From contig CBDFLD010000015.1 of NCBI GenBank assembly GCA_965249005.1, positions 286,915 to 350,914 on the forward strand: 64,000 nucleotides of DNA, read 5' to 3'. A program made the translations under genes and the position numbers. The stretch comes from CBDFLD01 sp965249005. GTDB lineage: Bacteria > Acidobacteriota > UBA6911. The notes beneath the pieces are model-generated. The model was not told where the DNA came from, did no database searches, and saw nothing but the letters and a program-made list of their open reading frames with translations. Below are positions 18,911 through 25,392 of the stretch, one piece after another (positions within the stretch are counted from its first letter, which is position 1; the number at the start of each line of letters is the position of its first letter).

Positions 18911-18985
18911 GCGTCGATTTTAGTCGAAGCGCAGTAGAGAGTCGATTGCGAACAAAAGGATTTACCAGACTTTTACCACGGACTG
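17520..18985 (-). mobile_element. IS1182-like insertion sequence, copy A (1466 bp)
   Basis: The ends are CAGCCCGTGGCTAAAA on the left and, reverse-complemented, CAGTCCGTGGTAAAA on the right, an imperfect terminal inverted repeat of about 16 bp. It is flanked on the left by CTAG (17516-17519) and on the right by CTAAG, consistent with a 4-bp CTAG duplication plus one inserted base. It is inserted in the sixth to seventh codon of the PqqD-M50-HlyD gene. Copy B near 54.5-56.0 kb differs mainly near the transposase 3' end and at the terminal repeats. Confidence 0.85.
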
Positions 18986-20515
18986 CTAAGGCTGAGGTCG
19001 GACTTGGAGATTCGTGCAGAGAGTGCCGAGCAGGACTCCGCAATCGTTGTAAAAGACCCGGTTCTCGGTAAGTTCTACAGGTTCACGGCGGTTCAAGGAG
19101 CCGTACTGGGCAGGCTCGATGGATCACAGGATTTCCCGTCGATAGCTCGCAAGGTTTCACTGAGCCATCACACGCCGGTTGAAACCGACCAGATAACGAG
19201 TTTCGCCGAAAAGCTTCTTCAACTGTTGTTGCTCGACGATCCGGCAACATGGGCCAAACTAGAGACCATCGACAGGAAACCGAGAAGATTCCTCGGCAAT
19301 ACACTATCCATCAAGATCAACACCTTCGACCCGGACGACCTTGTCACCCGCTTGGAGAGAGGCTTCCGTTTCTGCTTCACGCCGACCTTTGTATCTATAG
19401 TCTGCATCGCGATTTTTGCGGCTATGGTGCTCTCTGTTCTCAACTGGAATACGCTTTTCGTTTCCTTCCAATCGCTCCTGACCATCTCTTCTGTTCCGCT
19501 GATTCTCATCGTAGCTTGCTGCATCCTGACTCTCCATGAACTCGCCCACGCCGTGACGCTGAAGCACTTCGGGGGCAAAGTCAACGAGATGGGATTTTTG
19601 ATCCTCTATTTCATGCCCGCGTTCTACTGCAACGTCAGCGATGCATGGATGTTGAAGAAGGGTGAACGGATGTGGGTCACCTTCGCGGGCGGCTTCTTTC
19701 AGCTTTTTCTCTGGTCGCTCGCAACCGTAGCGTGGCGGCTCCTGGCCCCGGAGACGCTCCTGAGCGAATTTTGCCTCGTTGCCGTGGCCTTTGCCGGAAT
19801 CCAGACACTGTTCAATTTCAATCCTCTAATCAAACTGGACGGCTATTACATGTTGAGCGATTGGCTGGAGGTGCCGAATCTTCGTGCTAAGTCCTTCTCG
19901 TACATACGATCCCTCTTGCTACAAAAACTCCTCGGACTCAAGGACAGGGCGCGATCTCGAAGCATCTCGAAAAGAGAGAAGAGGGTTCTCAGGTTCTATG
20001 GCTGGACGTCCGTTGTTTTCACTACTGGACTGGTCGGTATCCTACTCCATCGAATCGGGGGTTGGCTCCTGGAGGAACATCAGACCTGGGGGCTTGTTCT
20101 CTTTTGCTTTGTGCTGGTGTTCATGATTGCGCCGATTGCCGGTAGCGGTGACATGAAGGCATCGTCCAGAGCATGGCCGACCCTTGTGGTCAGGCTGAGA
20201 AGAATTCCACTGATCTGGATACTGCTCGCTGTCGCGGTGGTTGTCAGTTTTTTCCCGTGGGAGCTCAGGATTGCCGGCGACTTTGTCGTCTGGTCCATCG
20301 ATCGCCGGGAGATCAGCCCAAAAGTCAGCGGAAATCTCCAGGACGTCTATGTAGCACGGAACTCCGCCTTGAGATCATTGGAAGCCTTGGGCCCAAACCC
20401 TCGAAGACTCTCGTTATCGATTCACAACAGTCGTTGCAAGCAAACATTTCAGTCCGGATTCTCAGCGGTCGATCCGATGCGAGTATCGCTTTTGGAGAAC
20501 TGTGCAATCTGCTGA
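18986..20515 (+). pseudogene. PqqD-like / M50 site-2-protease part of an interrupted gene
   Basis: The open frame continues from the right IS border. It carries a PqqD-like domain (residues about 1-90 of this part; VVKDPVLGKFYRFTAVQGAVL), then several membrane helices and an M50 metalloprotease site. The zinc motif is HELAHA (in CCILTLHELAHAVTLKHFGG) and the second motif is NFNPLIKLDGYYMLSDWLEVPNLR. After the last helix (IWILLAVAVVVSFFP) comes SIDRREISPKVSGNLQDVYV, the entry strand of a HlyD/biotinyl-lipoyl-like domain. Past about 20370 the sequence no longer fits the family, and it stops at 20515 inside the hicA region. Related fusion proteins are known in peptide-maturation and export contexts. 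Here the gene is broken at both ends, so a functional product is doubtful. Confidence 0.8.
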
Positions 20516-20682
20516 ACTGGCTCGGTTTTCAAGAGCATGTGCGTGGCGGTCATCATCTTTTCCGGCGCGACGGCGTGCCAGAGATGATCAACTTGCAGCG
20601 CGAGGGGAACAAAGCCAAATCGTACCAGGTTCGGCAGGTGAGGACGGTAATAGTCAATAACCAGCTAGGAGTAATCGACTAA
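20434..20682 (+). CDS. hicA: HicA-family toxin (putative mRNA interferase)
   Basis: The frame shows the HicA pattern: RILSGRSDASIAFGELCNLLNWLGF, the catalytic-histidine motif RGGHHLFRRDGVPE, then NLQREGNKAKSYQVRQVR. HicA toxins cleave mRNA and are neutralised by HicB. No ATG exists before the conserved region. I use the TTG at 20434 (82 residues), which lacks a good ribosome site. The gene may therefore have lost its native start when it was placed inside the M50 gene. Its TAA overlaps the hicB ATG (TAATG). Confidence 0.75.
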   Translation: MQANISVRILSGRSDASIAFGELCNLLNWLGFQEHVRGGHHLFRRDGVPEMINLQREGNKAKSYQVRQVRTVIVNNQLGVID

Positions 20683-20894
20683 TGTACAAGTATGAAGTCA
20701 TCATCTACTGGAGCGACGAGGATCAGTTGTTCGTTGCCGATGTACCCGAATTGCCGGGCTGCTCGGCTCATGGCAATTCACAGGAATCCGCTCTTCGTAA
20801 TGCCCAAGATGCGGTTGCCCTGTGGATTGATACAGCAAAGCAGCACGGCGATGACGTGCCGGTTCCAAAGGGCAAGCGTCTACTCTTCGCCTAA
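20682..20894 (+). CDS. hicB: HicB-family antitoxin
   Basis: This is a 70-residue HicB antitoxin with the typical partial RNase-H-like fold: YEVIIYWSDEDQLFVADVPELPGCSAHG, then ESALRNAQDAVALWIDTAKQHGDDVPVPKGKR. It overlaps the hicA stop by one base, so translation is coupled. There is no C-terminal DNA-binding extension, which some HicB proteins have, so autoregulation may be weak. A terminator-like hairpin follows at once. Confidence 0.9.
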   Translation: MYKYEVIIYWSDEDQLFVADVPELPGCSAHGNSQESALRNAQDAVALWIDTAKQHGDDVPVPKGKRLLFA

Positions 20895-20913
20895 TGTTGG
20901 GGCCCCCTTAACA

Positions 20914-20939
20914 CCCGCCGCTGAAGCTGGCGGGGCTTT
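20914..20939 (+). terminator. Rho-independent-type hairpin after hicAB
   Basis: CCCGCC (20914-20919) pairs with GGCGGG (20929-20934), followed by GCTTTA. The stem is strong and GC-rich with a short T-run, placed 20 bases after the hicB stop. Confidence 0.6.
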
Positions 20940-20995
20940 ATGTCATACCAGTTGCGCGGAGTCGCAATCGCCGCCCGACGCGGGCCGCCCCCAGC

Positions 20996-21889
20996 CTAAT
21001 CCGCGCCGAGAAGAAACTCCTTCTTCTCGTACTCTGGTTCCGGATAGTCGTAGAAGCCCTTCCCTGTTTTCCAACCGAGATCGCCGCGTTCGATAAAGGG
21101 TCGCAGGAAATCGGCCACCCGCTTCATGTCTGGGTCGTTGTGTCGTTCCGACTGGGCTTGGCAGACGTCCAGACAGACATCGAGCCCAACCCGGTCCATA
21201 CCGCTAAAGGGTCCCACGGGATGTCCGATGGCGGCCATGAAGCTGCGGTCCACGTCTCGGAAATCCGCGTAGCCGTCTATTACCAGAAGGAATGCTTCTT
21301 TGCACATGGCCATGAACATGCTGTTGAAGAGGTAGCCGTCCTTCTCTTTCTTCCCCACGACGGGAGTTTGCTGGAGGCTTCGGACGAATCGTTTCAGGGT
21401 ATCGATGGTCTCTGCAGATGTACGTCGGCCTCCGACGATATCGACCAAGGCACCGCCCAGATGAAAGTGCATCGCCGCAAATCGGTCGCCTCGGCCCACG
21501 ACATCTTCGATCTCGGATACGAGCAGGTATGAAGTATTGGTCGTCAGAATCGTCCTCGAGGGACAAACCGCATCGAGTTGCTTGTGGACCTCCCGTTTGA
21601 GCTTTAGTCGTTCCGGCACCGCTTCGCTCAACAGATCTGCCCCTGCGACGGCTTCCTCGATATGATTCGTATAGGCCGGAATTTCCAATTTGGATCTCGG
21701 TTCCCAACATAATAGTCTCGAGCCACCATGGGAGCAAGAAAATCCCGGCCTCAGACCAACCATGGATCCAGTCAACGCATCCCAATGACCCGTTGTCGCC
21801 GTGGTAGTAGACCTTCTCACTCCTGCGTGGGCGATTTTCCAGACACATCGCCACACTCCTTCCATGGCATTCCAATTCCGGACTTGCAA
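20996..21889 (-). pseudogene. 3-hydroxyacyl-CoA dehydrogenase remnant, N-terminus lost
   Basis: The C-terminal two thirds is a good match to 3-hydroxyacyl-CoA dehydrogenases: EEAVAGADLLSEAVPERLKLKREV, AMHFHLGGALVDIVGG, PVVGKKEKDGYLFNSMFMAMCKEAF, then IGHPVGPFSGMDRVGLD and GKGFYDYPE. The N-terminal Rossmann GxGxxG region is absent. The ~85 residues before the match read as nonsense with signs of frameshifts. The upstream border abuts an IS1380-family transposase gene. The gene is evidently a decayed fragment of a fatty-acid oxidation enzyme brought into, or left in, the mosaic that interrupts the M50 gene. Confidence 0.8.
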
Positions 21890-23283
21890 GCCGGGCGGCT
21901 AACCGCTTGGCAGCGGCAAGGCCCAGATCCGCCTGAGCATTTCACCAAACAACCGACGGTCCAGATGCCCCTCGGCCAAGAGCAACCAGTAGTACCGCGC
22001 GTGCTTGACCAGCCTTCCGCCAGTCTTCATCAACCGGTGCTGCAAGCTCGTGAGCGACCAGCTCTTGATCCGGGGTGGTAGCCCGAGTCGCCGCCATAGG
22101 TTGCCTAGGTTGTAGGCGAGCACGCTCAACTGCAGGCGCACTTCATTCGCACGGAAGCGATGGCAGGACAGCCGCGTCCAATGCGTCGCCTGCTTGCCTT
22201 CTTTGATCCATTGCTCCGCCGTGCCGCGCTTGTTGTAGAACCTCACCACCGAGCGGCTCGGCAAGCTCATGTTCGTGACAATGAACCCGACCCGCGGGAA
22301 CAACTCGCCCTGGTGATGCTCGACCTTGGCGACGATCCGTCGCGGCCTCGACCAGCTTTCGGCCTGATAGCGGAAGCTCTTGTAGCGCACCAGTGGCTTG
22401 CGGCTGGGCCGACCTGGAGGACGAAACAGGATGTCGGCAATCTCCCACTCCAGGCTCTTGTTGGACGGGATGCGTATGGCATACTGAACGCCGCGCTCTT
22501 CCAGGGTCTCGTAAACCTCTGGCTTGGCGAAGGCGGCGTCTGCTCGAAAGACGATCTCTTTGCCTTGCTCCTGTTGAAAATCGATCTCCGGCAACAGAAG
22601 CTCGTCCCAGTCCTCGGCGCTATGCACGTTACCCGGCCGCAGCTTGGCCGCCAGACAGTCCCCGTGACTATTGAACAGAAACAGCGGATGGTAACACACG
22701 GACTCGAAGTGGCCATTGTAGGCGCTGCCTTCCTGCTGACCATGCACCGGACTCTCGCTTGAGTCCATATCCAACACTACGCGATCAGACTTGTCCAGAG
22801 CCTCGGCCTGTGCGAGTGTCTCTCGGTTCAGAGCCATCAGCCCGATCAGATTCTCTTCTCGCGTCAGCAGCTCCGTCTCGAACCAGTGTAACGTCGAGGT
22901 CAGCGCCGCACCGCGATCCCAGTTTTTCTTCGAGCCGATCAAGCGAAAGGTCGGATCAACTGAGACCCGCGCGGCATCGTTAAGGTCTTCGTAGCCTGCC
23001 AGGCGACTATAGACCGATTGCCGCAGCAGATCGACGAGCGGGAACTGTTTGTTCAAGCCTTGCCGCGTGTCGTTGAGATGCTCGTCTATGAGTCGTCCCA
23101 TCCCCAGCCGTTCGTCCAACTCGCGGACCAGAATCAGGCCACCCTCGGAGGTGACTCGCGATCCCTGAAAATCAACTTTGAGTAATCCGTTAAAGCTGAG
23201 TTGAAACCCCTTTCGTTCTTTTTCACCCATCGGGTGTTGCCCTCCAATGTGTCCTTATCATTCTCCGACGCTTATAAATAGGG
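21890..23283 (-). mobile_element. Second-type IS1380 element, ends uncertain
   Basis: The upstream side has a plausible terminus at about 23280 (reverse-complement CCCTATTTATAAGCG). I could not find a matching inverted repeat or a target duplication next to the dehydrogenase remnant, so the left end may be truncated. The given boundaries are approximate. Confidence 0.55.
21899..23230 (-). CDS. IS1380-family transposase (second type)
   Basis: This 443-residue transposase has the IS1380 hallmarks VLDMDSSESPVHGQQEGSAYNGHF, FRADAAFAKPE and GTAEQWIKEGKQ, plus an N-terminal RVTSEGGLILVRELDERLG. It is clearly different in sequence from the 501-residue IS1380-type protein found four times in this window. 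A single copy is present. The ORF looks intact. The ATG at 23230 is followed by MGEKERKGFQLSFNGL, the usual start of this subgroup. Confidence 0.92.
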   Translation of the reverse strand: MGEKERKGFQLSFNGLLKVDFQGSRVTSEGGLILVRELDERLGMGRLIDEHLNDTRQGLNKQFPLVDLLRQSVYSRLAGYEDLNDAARVSVDPTFRLIGSKKNWDRGAALTSTLHWFETELLTREENLIGLMALNRETLAQAEALDKSDRVVLDMDSSESPVHGQQEGSAYNGHFESVCYHPLFLFNSHGDCLAAKLRPGNVHSAEDWDELLLPEIDFQQEQGKEIVFRADAAFAKPEVYETLEERGVQYAIRIPSNKSLEWEIADILFRPPGRPSRKPLVRYKSFRYQAESWSRPRRIVAKVEHHQGELFPRVGFIVTNMSLPSRSVVRFYNKRGTAEQWIKEGKQATHWTRLSCHRFRANEVRLQLSVLAYNLGNLWRRLGLPPRIKSWSLTSLQHRLMKTGGRLVKHARYYWLLLAEGHLDRRLFGEMLRRIWALPLPSG

Positions 23284-23314
23284 ATGCCGAAGGCGGCTGA
23301 AAGGTTGCTATATT

Positions 23315-24349
23315 TCATTCAAATTGGAAATCCGGGATGTAGACCAAGGCGACCAGGTCGCCAGGGGTCAGGTGTTGGCCAGGTTACAGAATCTGGACCT
23401 GCATCGCGAGTACGAGGAGACAAAAGGAGATTTGGAATCGCAGCGCGCCACTTTGCGATTGTTGCAGGCAGGTCCTCGGGAAGAAGAAATCGACCGGATG
23501 AGGAGTCGCTTGGACACAAAGAAAACCGAGTTGGAAAATGCTAGCCGAATTGATGAAGAAAGAAAGTTGCTAGAGGAAAAAATCGAGAGAAAACGCGCCG
23601 AGATGGACAACGCACTCAGAACCTATCAAAGGAACGAACAGCTGCATAAAGAAGGACTGATCTCCGATCTCTTTCTTGACCAGCTTGCAACCGATTATGA
23701 AGTTCGCAAGCAGGAGCTTTCCGAGGCCCAAACAAGTTCGAGAGTCCTCAGTGAGACACTGGGACGAAAAACCGAGGTTTTGGCAAAAGAAGTCGATCAA
23801 TCCGAAAGCGAGTTGCGCCTACTCCTCGCGGGTGCCCGGGAGGAAGAAATCACAGCCGCTGAAGCCGTTGTCGACAAGTTGTCCGAAAAGCTCAAGCTTC
23901 TTGAACAGGAGCTGAAGTATCTGGAAATCAGAAGTCCGATCGAGGGAACTGTCATAACGCCTAATCTCAAGGACCGAGCCGGCGACTTCCTCGATAGAAA
24001 CGCAGTATTATGCGAAATCGTCAATTCCGACAAGGTGAAGATCGATATGGCCGTGCCGGAAAAGGAAATCGCGGATGTCGAAATCGGGTTTCCTCTCGTA
24101 ATGAAAGTGCGGGGGTACCCCAGAGACGACTTCGTCGCACACGTCACTGAAATTGCGCCGGTGGCCATCCCGGACGGCTTCCAGAACATGTTCTTGGTTC
24201 GCAGCGAGCTGGAGAACCCGGGGCAGATCTTGAAAGAAGGAATGACGGGGGTCGGCAAGATCGAATGCGGCCAACGACTGATTGCCAATTTAATGACACG
24301 CCGGTTGCGGCGTTGGCTTCGAACAGAGTTCTGGGAGTATCTCCCGTGA
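23315..24349 (+). pseudogene. HlyD-like C-terminal part of the interrupted PqqD-M50-HlyD gene
   Basis: The frame opens with LEIRDVDQGDQVARGQVLARLQNLDL, the lipoyl-like turn of periplasmic adaptor proteins. A long alpha-helical hairpin follows (two glutamate/lysine-rich stretches, residues about 20-200, with a repeated AGxREEEI motif), then the return strand YLEIRSPIEGTVITPNLKDRAGDFL and a beta-barrel domain. This is the expected continuation of SPKVSGNLQDVYV at 20.36 kb. The two halves are separated by about 2.9 kb. A TTG at 23324 could start translation of this part alone, but without a signal peptide it would not be exported. Confidence 0.8.
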
Positions 24350-24434
24350 CGGGCTGACTGACAGAAGTCGCGCAAACTATGATTTATATGAGTTTTACGA
24401 AACTTCTGGATTTCCTTTTTTTCGTGATTTAGTA
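24350..24434. other. Start of the 24.35-25.39 kb peptide/leader region
   Basis: The 1.04 kb between the HlyD-like stop and the HD-GYP gene holds no conventional gene. It contains a near-consensus promoter at 24435, a ~360-base leader with no recognised content, three tiny ORFs (24824-25080), and several competing hairpins (25224-25296). These are listed separately. Confidence 0.6.
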
Positions 24435-24462
24435 TTGACTCCATCGGCCCAGAGAATATAAT
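24435..24462 (+). promoter_or_regulatory. Near-consensus sigma-70-type promoter with palindromic -10
   Basis: TTGACT (24435-24440) is separated by 16 bases from a perfect TATAAT (24457-24462). The -10 lies inside the palindrome GAGAAT-ATA-ATTCTC (24452-24466), which could also be an operator. The predicted transcript would begin near 24469 and run rightward through the three tiny ORFs. Other promoters in the window were not this clear. Confidence 0.6.
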
Positions 24463-24823
24463 TCTCCAGTATTAGGGTTGGGGGACTGTCGCTTGAAGAG
24501 CGGCAATCCTATTTCGTAGACCTGTTGGAGCTGTAATCTGTCGACGGAGCGATAGAAAGCTGCGGCAGAGCACCGAAGACTAGCGACCCTTGGCGGCCGC
24601 AGGTCCTCGGCACCAGATTCTCGAATGGCTCTTCCCGCCTGGATGAGGTGGTGTCTTTGTAAGGCCCACTCCTCGCTATCGATTCTTCCAACAGTCTCAG
24701 TTTTCATGGCAACTAACTGCGTGTGAGTTATTTACGCACACGTGAGGGCACGCTCACGACAGGTTCAAAATCCGCTTACCTGGAAAGCAGTCATGAATAA
24801 AACAACACAAAGGCGGGCATTCG

Positions 24824-24856
24824 ATGGACAGTACGAGCGCCATTCTTTGGCTTTAG
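24824..24856 (+). CDS. Mini-ORF 1, MDSTSAILWL
   Basis: This is a ten-codon ORF ending in GCC ATT CTT TGG CTT TAG. Its last five residues (AILWL) are the same as those of mini-ORF 2, using different codons at three of the five positions and a different stop codon. The upstream AAGG at 24810-24813 is a weak and distant ribosome site. It lies inside, but out of frame with, a longer open frame starting at 24793, so its translation needs proof. The case rests on the shared tail with the two following mini-ORFs. Confidence 0.4.
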   Translation: MDSTSAILWL

Positions 24857-24927
24857 CGGCTTTGGAACAACCATTCTTTTGGATGCGTTATTCATTCACT
24901 GAACAAACAAACGAAAGGAGCAACCAG

Positions 24928-24960
24928 ATGCGAGCAAACAAAGCGATTCTCTGGCTGTAA
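24928..24960 (+). CDS. Mini-ORF 2, MRANKAILWL
   Basis: This ten-codon ORF has an excellent ribosome site, AAAGGAG (24914-24920), 7 bases before the ATG. It ends in GCG ATT CTC TGG CTG TAA. The AILWL tail equals that of mini-ORF 1 at protein level. A longer in-frame version could begin at 24793 or 24883, but the ribosome site favours the short form. Function is unknown: a short secreted or processed peptide, a leader peptide, or a ribosome-acting peptide are all possible. Confidence 0.5.
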   Translation: MRANKAILWL

Positions 24961-25011
24961 GCAACTAAACAATAACCACTTAAAATAATCTCTCTACACG
25001 GAGCAACAAAA

Positions 25012-25080
25012 ATGCAGACCGAAATAGAAATCCTGGAAGACCGCGAAACTCCTTTTGTTCCAGTGATTCTCTGGACCTAG
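25012..25080 (+). CDS. Mini-ORF 3, 22-residue acidic-leader peptide ending PFVPVILWT
   Basis: This 22-codon ORF starts 8 bases after CGGAG (24999-25003). The sequence before its ATG (GGAGCAAC-AAAA) resembles that before mini-ORF 2 (GGAGCAAC-CAG). The first half is acidic (MQTEIEILEDRE), and the tail PFVPVILWT shares ILW plus one residue with the other two. An acidic leader followed by a hydrophobic aromatic core is a layout seen in precursors of modified peptides. With a PqqD-like/M50/HlyD gene just upstream, a precursor role is a reasonable hypothesis, but nothing proves it. Confidence 0.5.
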   Translation: MQTEIEILEDRETPFVPVILWT

Positions 25081-25223
25081 GCTTTTTCGAAAAGGTAGCG
25101 TCGCCACACCGTGTGTCTTTGCCGCGTTTAGGGTTTGTACTATTGCCGTAAGCGGAACGTAAAACGGCTTGGTTCAGCTAAAGTGCGCCGCGATAGACGA
25201 CAACTGCCCGTCAGGATCGTCCC

Positions 25224-25296
25224 AAAACCCGCATTTCAGAACTGGAAAGCCTTTCCCACAAAGGGTTTTGCTTCTAAAGTGGGTTTTATGTTTTTT
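25224..25296 (+). terminator. Attenuator-like overlapping hairpins before the HD-GYP gene
   Basis: CCCAC (25255-25259) pairs with GTGGG (25279-25283), followed by TTTTATGTTTTTT, a terminator-like end. AAAACCC (25224-25230) can pair with GGGTTTT at either 25263-25269 or 25281-25287. GGAAA/TTTCC (25244-25256) forms a further hairpin. The pairings exclude one another, as in attenuators. The region lies 150-210 bases after mini-ORF 3 and about 100 bases before the next gene. Regulation is inference. Confidence 0.4.
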
Positions 25297-25392
25297 CGCA
25301 CAGAACTTCGACGGGTGACGATAAGTACATCTAGCTTAACTACATCTAGCTGGAGACCCTCTTTTACATCAGATTCGAGCAACTAAACGATC

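Noticed and set aside
20882..20940. Integron attC site after hicB
   Set aside because: GCCTAAT and GTTGGGG resemble core sites, but the paired R' and L' boxes do not fit; the hairpin is better explained as a terminator.
24429..24707. A 92-codon minus-strand frame ahead of the mini-ORFs
   Set aside because: It runs against the strong promoter, has no ribosome site and resembles no family.
24742..24960. 72-codon frame ending in mini-ORF 2
   Set aside because: The strong ribosome site lies inside it, just before MRANKAILWL; the upstream part has no conservation evidence. Kept as an alternative only.
25081..25392. c-di-GMP riboswitch before the HD-GYP gene
   Set aside because: GCCGT/ACGGC forms a hairpin near 25147-25175, but the conserved GEMM core and tetraloop receptor are absent.
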